A stretch of DNA of 64,000 bases from Tumebacillus permanentifrigoris (GTDB lineage: Bacteria > Bacillota > Bacilli > Tumebacillales > Tumebacillaceae): contig NZ_QGGL01000013.1 of assembly GCF_003148565.1 (NCBI RefSeq), positions 62,001 through 126,000 of the forward strand, in the 5' to 3' direction. The position numbers and the translations under genes are program-made. Below the pieces are notes generated by a model. It ran no database searches and had not been told where the DNA came from. It saw only the letters and a program-made list of their open reading frames with translations. Positions 8,970-18,143 of this stretch are shown here, in pieces; position 1 is the first letter of the stretch; every line of letters starts with the position of its first letter.

Positions 8970-9465
8970 ATACTTGTTGGCATTAGGATACGGCGGCGAC
9001 CGCGAGGCGTCCGCTTGGTTTGAATGGAACTTCCGGTGCAAGATCGGCGAGGAGCAAAAAAGCGACTTCGCCGCTCGCGACAAATTCCTGCGCGACTTCA
9101 TCGCCGGCACAGAAAATGGACAGGAATACGCAATTGTCGCAGAGGACCCGCGCGCTCCCTTTGTCCGCACATTTGCGGAATTTGGCAAGGAAGCGTTGAA
9201 GGAGCATCGCGACTTGTTCGTCTTTTACATCCTTGAAGACGCGACCAACCCAAACAATCGCTTCAAACTCTATCTGAAACCGGACGACCCGGAGTCGGAA
9301 CTGCCCGAGCACCAGATCTACTGTGACGGCTTTGAAGTTCCGCGCAACGCATTGGTCTGGATGCAACAACATGTCGGGTGTCGCTTCTACGTGACCGAGG
9401 ACCGTTCAGAGATGATGGTCGAATTCCCCTACCAAGGCCCGGAGGAACTGCCGGTACTTCAATAG
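8962..9465 (+). CDS. Hypothetical protein in the molybdenum cofactor operon
   Basis: I do not recognise this 167-residue soluble, acidic protein. It has no signal peptide or membrane helix. Aromatic and charged residues are common (for example WFEWNFRCK near the start and EHRDLFVFYILED in the middle), with a C-terminal stretch MMVEFPYQGPEELP. It overlaps mobA by 8 bases, follows GAGAGAGGG and precedes the MoeA-type genes by 40 bases, so it is co-transcribed with cofactor genes. It may be a chaperone or accessory factor for a molybdoenzyme, which is inference from position only. Confidence 0.75.
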   Translation: MTEYLLALGYGGDREASAWFEWNFRCKIGEEQKSDFAARDKFLRDFIAGTENGQEYAIVAEDPRAPFVRTFAEFGKEALKEHRDLFVFYILEDATNPNNRFKLYLKPDDPESELPEHQIYCDGFEVPRNALVWMQQHVGCRFYVTEDRSEMMVEFPYQGPEELPVLQ

Positions 9466-9505
9466 ATACGCCAGAGATACGCCAGTTTGGAGAGGAGGAT
9501 TACGC

Positions 9506-10480
9506 ATGAAAAAGGAAGTCCGCGTCGAAGCAGCGATTGGGATGCGTCTCGCGCATGACCTGACCCGTATCGTGCCGGGCGTCTTCAAAGGCCGTGCCTT
9601 CACGAAGGGGCACATCATCCAAGCGACTGACATCCCCGAACTGCTCAAAATCGGCAAGGAACACATCTATGTCCTCGACCTGAGCGATGGAGAATTGCAT
9701 GAGGACGATGCCGCGCTGCGCATGGCGGCGGTGCTCGGCGGGGAACACATGGCGCACGAAGAGCCGCATGAAGGCAAAGTGGTGTTGAAGTCTGCGATCC
9801 AAGGTCTGCTAAAAGTCAACGTTGAGGGACTTTTTCAGATCAATTCGGTCGATGAAATTGCCGTGGTCTCGCGCCGGACGAACACGGTCCTCGAAGTGGG
9901 CGATAAAATTTGCGGATTGCGTGCGATCCCGCTGACGGTCGCGGAGGAGAAAGTGAACCTTGTCGAAAAAATTGCCCGGGAAACGCAGGTCTTCACGATC
10001 AAGCCGTTCCAGCGGATGAAAGTGGGCGTGATCACCACCGGTTCTGAGGTGTTGAAAGGCCGGATCGAGGACAAATTCGGTCCGGTCGTGCGTGCGAAGC
10101 TGGAGCGGTTTGGTTCGGAAGTTCTCAAACAGAAAATTGTCGGTGACGCGGTGGAGGATATCCGAGCGGCGATCGTGGAGTTTCATGCACAAGGGGCGGA
10201 CATGGTGATCTGCACGGGCGGCATGTCGGTGGACCCGGATGACCGGACGCCAGGCGCGATCAAAGCGGCGGCGACACAGGTGGTTTCATATGGGATGCCG
10301 ATGTTGCCAGGCTCGATGCTGATGTTGGCATATCGGGAGACGATGCCGATTTTCGGGTTGCCGGGCTGTGTGATTTTTGATGAGTTCACGTCGTTCGATC
10401 TGCTTTTGCCGCGTGTGTTGGCAGGAGAGACGGTGACGCGAGCGGAGATTGCAGAGTTGGGACATGGAGGGTTGTTGTGA
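9506..10480 (+). CDS. MoeA/MoaB-like molybdopterin-binding protein
   Basis: A 324-residue protein with a MoCF_biosynth (molybdopterin-binding) domain in its second half: GVITTGSEVLKGRIEDKFG, then VICTGGMSVDPDDRTP and FGLPGCVIFDEF. The first roughly 150 residues differ from classical MoeA. Such proteins sit beside moeA in several Bacillota. The role is probably binding or insertion of molybdate or molybdopterin during cofactor maturation, but the reaction is unproven. GGAGAGGAGG lies just upstream, and its stop overlaps the moeA start (TGATG). Confidence 0.85.
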   Translation: MKKEVRVEAAIGMRLAHDLTRIVPGVFKGRAFTKGHIIQATDIPELLKIGKEHIYVLDLSDGELHEDDAALRMAAVLGGEHMAHEEPHEGKVVLKSAIQGLLKVNVEGLFQINSVDEIAVVSRRTNTVLEVGDKICGLRAIPLTVAEEKVNLVEKIARETQVFTIKPFQRMKVGVITTGSEVLKGRIEDKFGPVVRAKLERFGSEVLKQKIVGDAVEDIRAAIVEFHAQGADMVICTGGMSVDPDDRTPGAIKAAATQVVSYGMPMLPGSMLMLAYRETMPIFGLPGCVIFDEFTSFDLLLPRVLAGETVTRAEIAELGHGGLL

Positions 10481-11727
10481 TGGAGAGCTTTCTCACGCTA
10501 GAAGCGGCGTGGGAGGAGACGATGTCGCGCACAGCGGCACTGGGTACGGAGGAAGTGGAGCTTATGGACGCCTACGGGCGTTTTTTGGGCAAAAAGGTCA
10601 CGGCCCGCCTGCCGTTCCCGGCGTTTGATCGCTCGGCGTTGGATGGATATGCGGTCCGTGCCGCCGACCTGAAAGACGCGCCGGTCACCCTCCGCGTCCT
10701 CGAAGAAGTCGGAGCGGGCCAAGTGCCCACGCAAGTTGTCGGCACAGGGCAGGCCACCCGCATCATGACAGGGGCCCCGATCCCTGTAGGCGCCGACGCG
10801 ATCGTCAGGCTGGAAGTGACGGAGCGCGTAGATGGGTCACACGAAGCTCAGACTGTTCCTCATGTCCGAATTTTACTTACGGTTGCTGCAGGGGAAGCGA
10901 TCTCGCGCCAGGGCGAAGACACGCCTGCAGGGGCACTATTGCTGGAGGCAGGGTGCCAGATCGGCGGGGCAGAGTTAGCCGTCTTGGGAGCCAATGGCGT
11001 GGATCGGGTCACCGTCTACCGCCGTCCTCGCGTGGGCGTGATCGTGTCTGGCGCGGAGGTCCGTCCTGCGGGCCAGTCGTTAGAAGCGGGACAAGTCTAT
11101 GACAGCAACGGCCCCATGCTGGCAGGGCTGATCCGTGAACAAGGCGGTCACCCCATCCTGTACGGGCAAGTTGGCGATGACCTCGAAGCCACGGCACGTC
11201 TGGTGAAAAAAGCGGCCGCTTCATGCGACCTCCTGCTCACCACTGGCGGGGTGTCGGTCGGAGATTATGACCTGATGCGCGATGCCTATGTCCAAGCCGG
11301 GGGCGAGCTGCTTTTCTGGAAAGTCTCGATGCGTCCGGGCACTCCCGTGACGTATGCCCGCGTTGGGGCGACCCCTGTCTTCGGCTTGTCGGGCAATCCG
11401 GCGGCGGCGTTCATCAATTTCGTGCTGCTCGTTCAACCTGTCCTGCGCAAACTCGCAGGTCACGCACAACCCGAACACCGCCCCGTGAAGGCCATGCTCG
11501 ACAGCCAGATCGACGCTCGCGTCATCGGGCTCGACCGCTTCCTGCGGGTGAACCTGATCATGCAGGAGGCCGTCCTGACCGCCGTCCTGCCCACCCACAG
11601 CCAAAAAGCGGGCATCCTCACCACGCTTCCCCACACCGATGCGCTTCTTCGCATACCCGGAGGCACATCAGTCCAGCACGGACAGCTCGTGGACGTGTAC
11701 CCACTGCAACGAGGTGTCCACACATGA
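10480..11727 (+). CDS. moeA: Molybdopterin molybdenumtransferase
   Basis: Full-length MoeA (415 residues) inserts molybdate into adenylylated molybdopterin. Motifs seen are PFPAFDRSALDGYAVRAAD (domain I), GAPIPVGADAIV, the MoCF signature VYDSNGPMLAGL and TTGGVSVGDYDLM, and FGLSGNPAAAF. The start is ATG 10480, 7 bases after ATGGAGGG, sharing one base with the previous stop; a GTG one codon earlier is possible. Having MoeA and a second MoeA-like protein side by side suggests separate steps or metal selectivity. Confidence 0.95.
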   Translation: MESFLTLEAAWEETMSRTAALGTEEVELMDAYGRFLGKKVTARLPFPAFDRSALDGYAVRAADLKDAPVTLRVLEEVGAGQVPTQVVGTGQATRIMTGAPIPVGADAIVRLEVTERVDGSHEAQTVPHVRILLTVAAGEAISRQGEDTPAGALLLEAGCQIGGAELAVLGANGVDRVTVYRRPRVGVIVSGAEVRPAGQSLEAGQVYDSNGPMLAGLIREQGGHPILYGQVGDDLEATARLVKKAAASCDLLLTTGGVSVGDYDLMRDAYVQAGGELLFWKVSMRPGTPVTYARVGATPVFGLSGNPAAAFINFVLLVQPVLRKLAGHAQPEHRPVKAMLDSQIDARVIGLDRFLRVNLIMQEAVLTAVLPTHSQKAGILTTLPHTDALLRIPGGTSVQHGQLVDVYPLQRGVHT

Positions 11728-12350
11728 CAGATGTGAACAAGCCAGCCTCGAAGGCAGGAGACCCATTGCTCCCCACCGTCCCCACGCTCGCCATCGTCGG
11801 CTACAAAAATTCGGGCAAAACCACGCTCGTCATCAGGCTCGTGGAACGCTTCAAACAACTCGGCTATCGTGTCGGCACTTGCAAGCACGACGGCGCACAT
11901 GACCTGCGCCTCGATGGGGAAGGCACCGATTCAGCCAAACACCGGGCGGCAGGTGCGGAAGTGACGCTGGTCGCCGGGCGCGAGCAGGCGTTTTTGCAAC
12001 AGGTGTACACCGTGGAACCCCCGTTGGAGCACTGGCTGGCCCAACTCTCCGACCCGGCACTTGGTCTGGACCTGATCCTCGTCGAAGGCTGGAAACACTC
12101 GGCCCTGCCGAAACTTGTGCTGACCAGTTCGGAGAATCTTGAACACTTGTCGAACGTTCTCGCGTATGCTGTCGATTCCCGTCGCACCCCGATTGCGGAG
12201 GGCGGGACAGGGGTGTATGATAGAGAGGATATTGAAGGACTGCTCCATTTGATCCGGTGTCGCGTCCTCCACGACTCGCCACCATCGAACTCATCAAGCA
12301 ACCCTGGAGGGACAACCGCATGTTTTCCAACATTGGATTTCCGGGCTTAA
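11724..12350 (+). CDS. mobB: Molybdopterin-guanine dinucleotide biosynthesis GTPase
   Basis: A 208-residue P-loop protein with the MobB signature [18 protein letters not shown] (Walker A near residues 26-34), the CKHD motif that follows it, and [14 protein letters not shown]. MobB binds GTP and assists MobA, though it is not strictly essential in E. coli. The start overlaps the moeA stop (ATGA). The last 31 bases lie inside tatA in another frame, so the C-terminal ten residues are coded on sequence that also carries the tatA start. Confidence 0.93.
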   Translation: MTDVNKPASKAGDPLLPTVPTLAIVGYKNSGKTTLVIRLVERFKQLGYRVGTCKHDGAHDLRLDGEGTDSAKHRAAGAEVTLVAGREQAFLQQVYTVEPPLEHWLAQLSDPALGLDLILVEGWKHSALPKLVLTSSENLEHLSNVLAYAVDSRRTPIAEGGTGVYDREDIEGLLHLIRCRVLHDSPPSNSSSNPGGTTACFPTLDFRA

Positions 12351-12580
12351 TCCTGATCCTCGCCATCGCGCTGATCATCTTCGGCCCGAGCAAACTGCCG
12401 GATATCGGCCGTGCTTTTGGCAAGACCTTGAAGGAATTCAAGTCTGCCACCAAAGGTCTGACCGACGACGATGACGACGATCACAAAGCTCCGAAGCAGA
12501 TCGAACTCACCAAGACCGAACAACTCCAAGCTCCGCAACACGTGCCGACCGATGCGGTCGTGAAGGCGGAATCCAAGTAA
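12320..12580 (+). CDS. tatA: Sec-independent translocase subunit TatA
   Basis: This 86-residue protein has one N-terminal membrane helix, then the hinge [21 protein letters not shown] and an acidic tail with a run of aspartates. It forms the pore of the twin-arginine pathway with TatC. ATG 12320 follows CTGGAGGG at 8 bases; upstream in-frame codons lie within mobB. Being translationally linked to molybdenum cofactor genes makes sense, since many folded molybdoenzymes are Tat substrates. Confidence 0.95.
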   Translation: MFSNIGFPGLILILAIALIIFGPSKLPDIGRAFGKTLKEFKSATKGLTDDDDDDHKAPKQIELTKTEQLQAPQHVPTDAVVKAESK

Positions 12581-12621
12581 TCGCAAATCGCTCCGCCTCT
12601 TGAAAAGGAGTGAATGACCCG

Positions 12622-13371
12622 TTGAGTCTCGAGGAACAACCGTTAGTCAGCCATCTGTCGGAGTTGCGCAAGCGGATCATCTGGGTACTGGTCATCTTCG
12701 TACTGAACATGATCATCACGCTTGTCTTCGTCGACCCGATCTATAACTTCTTGGTGCAAGACGCCTCCCGGATGTTCCCGGAGATGAAGGAAATCAAACT
12801 GACCGTGCTCGGCCCTGGCGAGATCCTGAAGGTCTACTTCACCGTCGCCGGGATGGCGGCGATCGGTCTGTCGATTCCCTTTTTCCTGTATCATGTCTGG
12901 AAATTCATCAAGCCTGCTCTGGAGGAGCGCGAAGCCAAAGTCGCGTTTCGCTACCTGCCGCTGGTCTTCGGCATGTTCGTCGCCGGGATCGCATTTGGCT
13001 ATTTCTTGGTGTTCCCGCTGTTGTACAAGTTCCTGTATGACCTCGGCAGCCAGCGCTTTATCTTGAACTACACGGCGAGCAATTACTTCTCGTTCATGAA
13101 CATGATGGTCGTGCCGTTCGGGTTGATTTTTGAAATGCCGGTCGCGGTGATGTTCCTCAGCCGCATCGGGATCATCACCCCGCAGACGCTGATCAAAGTG
13201 CGCAAGTATGCCTATTTCGTGATGGTCATCATCGCCTCGATGATCTCCCCGCCCGAGTTGACTTCGCACTTGGCGGTGGCGACGCCGATGATCCTGCTCT
13301 ATGAGCTCTCGATCGTCGTCTCCAAATGGTCATGGAAGAAACGCAACGCGATGTTAGCCGCGCTCGAGTAG
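12622..13371 (+). CDS. tatC: Sec-independent translocase subunit TatC
   Basis: A 249-residue, six-helix membrane protein that recognises twin-arginine signal peptides. Typical N-terminus EQPLVSHLSELRKRI and conserved FEMPV region are present. The start is most likely TTG 12622, 11 bases after AAAAGGAG; a GTG at 12610 would sit on the ribosome site itself. It is separated from tatA by 41 bases and followed by a terminator. Confidence 0.95.
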   Translation: MSLEEQPLVSHLSELRKRIIWVLVIFVLNMIITLVFVDPIYNFLVQDASRMFPEMKEIKLTVLGPGEILKVYFTVAGMAAIGLSIPFFLYHVWKFIKPALEEREAKVAFRYLPLVFGMFVAGIAFGYFLVFPLLYKFLYDLGSQRFILNYTASNYFSFMNMMVVPFGLIFEMPVAVMFLSRIGIITPQTLIKVRKYAYFVMVIIASMISPPELTSHLAVATPMILLYELSIVVSKWSWKKRNAMLAALE

Positions 13372-13375
13372 GACC

Positions 13376-13410
13376 AACAGCCTTTTTCCCTCTGGAAGAA
13401 GGCTGTTTTT
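13376..13410 (+). terminator. Terminator after tatC
   Basis: An aacagcctt / aaggctgtt stem is followed by T5 just after the tatC stop. Confidence 0.75.
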
Positions 13411-13448
13411 GGCTACACGAACATACGTTACTTGGAAAGGGGGGAGCC

Positions 13449-14213
13449 ATGTTGAGCGACAAAGCGAACGAACAGTTGATCCGCGACTTGGAGACCGTCC
13501 TCAACCAACTCCGCGAAGGGCAGTCCGAAACATCAGCCGCCCTCGCTGCCGATCTGTTGCAAGGACTCGCGCTGCCAACGTTCCAAAAGCCGAAGCTCGG
13601 CCTGCGCAAGCGACTCAAGCGTTTTGCGGTGCGTGCTGTGCTCACACTTGCGCTCCTCGGACTCGCCGGTGGTGGCGCGTATGCGTTTTTGGCGCACCAG
13701 AACAAGCCGACGATCTCCTCCTTTGTCACCGGGGTGCAAGGCATGGCGAAGCTCGCCACCGCTGAAGCCTACGTGATGACCACGATCGAAGGTCAGGACA
13801 ACAAATTGTTCGGCTTGGACATCGCGGCCGATCTCCCCGGCACCAAGCGCCACTACATGGTGATCGTCCCGGCGAAGATCCTCGCCGGCGTGAACCTCCA
13901 GCAGATCACCGCGTCTGACATCAAATTGGACGACAGCGCGAAAACCGTCGAGATCTCCCTGCCGCATGCAGAAATCCTCGAAGACGCGATCCAGATGAAC
14001 GACATCAAGCTCTACACCGAGTCCGGCTTGCTGCGCAGCGCGACGACCGCACAGGAAGGCGTGGACCTGATCGCCCAAGCCAGCGTGAAGGAACGCCTGC
14101 GTCAACAGGCACAGGACGCAGGATTGCTCAAAAGCGCAGAGGACAATGCCACCCAAGCCTTGCAGAAACTCTACGACCAATTTGGCTACCATGTCGTGAT
14201 CACATACCGCTGA
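13449..14213 (+). CDS. Membrane-anchored DUF4230 protein
   Basis: A 254-residue protein with a cytoplasmic N-terminal segment, one membrane helix at about residues 61-80 (rich in Ala, Leu, Gly) and an extracellular domain of the DUF4230 type: KLATAEAYVMTTIEGQDNK, MVIVPAKILAGVNLQQI and a C-terminal GYHVVITYR. Function of the family is unknown. A purine-rich GGAAAGGGGGGAG precedes ATG 13449. It sits alone between two terminators, so it has its own transcript. Confidence 0.8.
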   Translation: MLSDKANEQLIRDLETVLNQLREGQSETSAALAADLLQGLALPTFQKPKLGLRKRLKRFAVRAVLTLALLGLAGGGAYAFLAHQNKPTISSFVTGVQGMAKLATAEAYVMTTIEGQDNKLFGLDIAADLPGTKRHYMVIVPAKILAGVNLQQITASDIKLDDSAKTVEISLPHAEILEDAIQMNDIKLYTESGLLRSATTAQEGVDLIAQASVKERLRQQAQDAGLLKSAEDNATQALQKLYDQFGYHVVITYR

Positions 14214-14219
14214 TGTAGC

Positions 14220-14258
14220 AAAAAGGGCAAGGTCCGTACGCGGGCCTTGTCCTTTTTT
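14220..14258 (+). terminator. Terminator after the DUF4230 gene
   Basis: An imperfect GC-rich stem (aagggcaaggtcc with gggccttgtcctt) is followed by T6. Confidence 0.85.
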
Positions 14259-14408
14259 GTCACGCGATCCGAGAACTATTCGTGCTCATTCGCGAAAGTC
14301 TCTCATAGATATGATGGTGGGCAAGCCGTATAATGAGCAGTATCCCGGGAAAGCCTACGTATTTGTGTGGTGAGAAAAAATTTACAAAAAAAAATTTCGT
14401 GATAGCTC

Positions 14409-14437
14409 TTGCAAAGGATTTGATGTTTGACTATCAT
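14409..14437 (+). promoter_or_regulatory. groES-groEL promoter
   Basis: -35 TTGCAA (14409-14414) and -10 TATCAT (14432-14437) have a 17-base spacer. An A/T-rich stretch upstream (about 14377-14399) could act as an UP element. CIRCE starts about 12 bases after the -10. Confidence 0.6.
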
Positions 14438-14448
14438 AAGAAATGGAA

Positions 14449-14475
14449 TTAGCACTCTCGACGACTGAGTGCTAA
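14449..14475. promoter_or_regulatory. CIRCE element (HrcA operator)
   Basis: TTAGCACTC, nine bases, then GAGTGCTAA is a perfect match to CIRCE. It lies in the groES leader, so the operon should be under HrcA heat-shock repression. Confidence 0.98.
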
Positions 14476-14525
14476 CAAGTACATTTTTCTTCATACAGAA
14501 CCATATTTACTGAGGAGGGTTTTGC

Positions 14526-14810
14526 ATGATTAAGCCAATCGGTGACCGCGTAGTCATCAAAGTAGTTGAACGTGAGGAAAAAACAGCATCCGGGTTGTTC
14601 CTGCCGGACACCGCGAAGGAAAAGCCGCAAGAGGGCGAGATCATCGCAGTAGGTAGTGGCAAGGTTGTAGGCAACGCTGTCGTTCCGCTGGAACTGAACA
14701 CCGGCGACCGTGTCATCTACTCCAAGTATGCAGGTACTGAAGTGAAGTATGACGGCGTTGAGTACTTGATCCTGAAAGAAGCGGACGTACTCGCGATCGT
14801 CGAGCGCTAG
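14526..14810 (+). CDS. groES: Co-chaperonin GroES
   Basis: A 94-residue 10-kDa co-chaperonin that caps GroEL. It begins [14 protein letters not shown] and has the mobile loop region [11 protein letters not shown] at about residues 19-29. A strong GAGGAGGG precedes ATG 14526. First gene of the CIRCE-controlled operon, 77 bases before groEL. Confidence 0.99.
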   Translation: MIKPIGDRVVIKVVEREEKTASGLFLPDTAKEKPQEGEIIAVGSGKVVGNAVVPLELNTGDRVIYSKYAGTEVKYDGVEYLILKEADVLAIVER

Positions 14811-14842
14811 TCGCTCTGCACCACCGACATAGAACAGCGTAG

Positions 14843-16519
<1,677 letters not shown>

Positions 16520-16523
16520 GAAA

Positions 16524-16556
16524 AACAGGCACCTCTTCGGAGGTGCTGTTTTTTTT
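16524..16556 (+). terminator. groEL terminator
   Basis: A stem around a cTTCGg tetraloop (cacct cttcgg aggtg core) is followed by T8. Confidence 0.92.
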
Positions 16557-16569
16557 GTGGAGATCTATT

Positions 16570-16609
16570 AAAAAAGACAGTGCCCCGAATGTGGGTCACT
16601 GTCTTTTTT
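16570..16609. terminator. Bidirectional terminator (mainly for the cyclase gene)
   Basis: A6, a GACAGTG / CACTGTC stem with an inner CCC/GGG, then T6. It serves the minus-strand adenylate cyclase gene and backs up groEL termination. Confidence 0.85.
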
Positions 16610-16616
16610 CGTCCCC

Positions 16617-17654
16617 CTAAAACCACACGCGTACCAATTCCGTATCCTGTTCCTTGCCGCGCAGTTTGACTTCCCCGAGGCGCTCCCAGCGGAACCAGTA
16701 GGTGTCTGACAGGGTGCGGATGCGCTGGAAGAGCTCGCCGGAGATCAGGCAGTCCACCTCTTGGAATTTGCACTCCTCCTGCAGGCGGGCGGCGGTGTTG
16801 ACGACGTCGCCGAGGAACGCGATCTCGCGCTTGTTGTCCCCGATCTCGCACGTGACGACCGGGCCGCCGTGCAAGCCGACCCGAAACTCTGGGCAGATGC
16901 CGTAGCGATGTTGATAGCGGTGGTGCAGCCGGTTGATGGTCTCGGAGATCAATTTGTAGCAGCGGATGCAATTGCCATGCCGCATGCCGGTTTTGATCGG
17001 CCAGGAGACGATGACGGCATCCCCGACATACTTGTAGATCTCACCTTTGGTGCGGACGATGCTGTTGGTGATGTCAAAAAGGAAGTCATTTAAAAAGTCC
17101 TGGTAGCGGAGGTCGCCAAGCTTCTCGGCAATTTCGGTGGAGCCTTTGAGGTCTAGGAACATGAAAATTCGTTCCTCCTCGACGGGACGGTGGTACTTGC
17201 CGGTCAAAAAGTAGCGGAGCATGTTGCGCCCGACCAACCGACTGAACATGTTGTAGACGTTGAGGAGAAAGGTCAGGGCGAGGATCAACAAGGCCACCAC
17301 GAAAAAAGCGCGGTTGAGCGTGATCTCGAAGACCCCGAGGGACAACCACTTTTCAAACCCATACGACAAGGTCAGCCAGATCGTCACCATCGACGCGTAA
17401 TAGCCGGTGCGCACGGAGACCGCCACGAAAAACCGCACCCGTCGCAACCAGCGGGCAAACAAAAACGTTTCCGCCGCACTGATGCTAAAACTGGTCACCA
17501 CGCCCGTGAGCGCTCCGGTCACCGCATTCCATAAAATCTTGTCCTCGCTAAGAAAGGAATTCAAAACACCCACAATGATGCCAATAAAGCCGCTGAACAG
17601 CATAATCCGAAGTTCGTTCTTCAATATCTCTTTCATGCGTGCAGAGATTTTCAA
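16617..17654 (-). CDS. Membrane class III adenylate cyclase
   Basis: About 345 residues: four or five hydrophobic segments (roughly residues 15-165), then a class III nucleotidyl cyclase domain. All catalytic positions are visible: metal aspartates in FLDLKGST and YVGDAVIV, the adenine-specifying pair Lys (NKREIAF) and Asp (LGDVVNTAARL), and the transition-state Asn and Arg in NTAARL. ATP rather than GTP specificity is therefore likely. The preferred start is TTG ending at 17654, 9 bases after AAGGAT; an ATG six codons later lacks a clear ribosome site. The gene is divergent from the carrier-protein operon that starts at 17877. Confidence 0.88.
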   Translation of the reverse strand: MKISARMKEILKNELRIMLFSGFIGIIVGVLNSFLSEDKILWNAVTGALTGVVTSFSISAAETFLFARWLRRVRFFVAVSVRTGYYASMVTIWLTLSYGFEKWLSLGVFEITLNRAFFVVALLILALTFLLNVYNMFSRLVGRNMLRYFLTGKYHRPVEEERIFMFLDLKGSTEIAEKLGDLRYQDFLNDFLFDITNSIVRTKGEIYKYVGDAVIVSWPIKTGMRHGNCIRCYKLISETINRLHHRYQHRYGICPEFRVGLHGGPVVTCEIGDNKREIAFLGDVVNTAARLQEECKFQEVDCLISGELFQRIRTLSDTYWFRWERLGEVKLRGKEQDTELVRVWF

Positions 17655-17747
17655 AGTATCGACATCCTTACTAAAGCCCTTTTTTATAATTCTAAATGCG
17701 TTGGTGTTGCATAGCAAGCAATATCGAATGTTCAGAGAGAGTAAGCA

Positions 17748-17775
17748 TTGAAGGAAAGTGGATGTTATCTAATAC
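17748..17775 (+). promoter_or_regulatory. Candidate promoter of the carrier-protein/DltB-like operon
   Basis: TTGAAG (17748-17753) and TAATAC (17770-17775) have a 16-base spacer, in the 222-base divergent region. A weak prediction that no other site in the gap clearly beats. Confidence 0.35.
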
Positions 17776-17876
17776 TTGCAGAAAAGTCGTATACATTTCG
17801 GGCTCCCGTATACCCCCACTACGCGATGGCAACGCTAGAGGAAAGATACGGAAACCGGATGGAGGGACCCGATGAG

Positions 17877-18143
17877 ATGACCACACGAGATGAGATCACC
17901 GACCAACTGCGGAACTACATCCGCGCAGAATTTGAGATTGAGGCGGACGATGGCGAGTTCACCGACGATGTCCATCTGTTTGATTACGGCTATGTCGATT
18001 CGCTCGGAGCGGTGAAGTTGATGGGGTACATCGAGGAGGCCTTTGGCGTGGAAATCACCAACAAAGACCTCATGATGCACGCCATGAACACGCTCAACGA
18101 AATCGCGGCAGTCGTCGCGGACAAGGTGGCGGTTGCCCGATGA
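17877..18143 (+). CDS. Acyl/aminoacyl carrier protein
   Basis: An acidic 88-residue four-helix carrier protein. The phosphopantetheine site is Ser42 in GYVDSLGAVKLMGYIEE. ATG 17877 is 10 bases after GGAGGG. An in-frame ATG at 17859 overlaps that site, and the longer upstream frame is not carrier-like. The stop overlaps the ligase start (ATGA). By analogy with DltC and with carrier proteins of synthetase-like ligases, it should hold an aminoacyl thioester for transfer by the downstream membrane machinery. Fatty acid synthesis is unlikely, as no such genes are near. Confidence 0.92.
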   Translation: MTTRDEITDQLRNYIRAEFEIEADDGEFTDDVHLFDYGYVDSLGAVKLMGYIEEAFGVEITNKDLMMHAMNTLNEIAAVVADKVAVAR

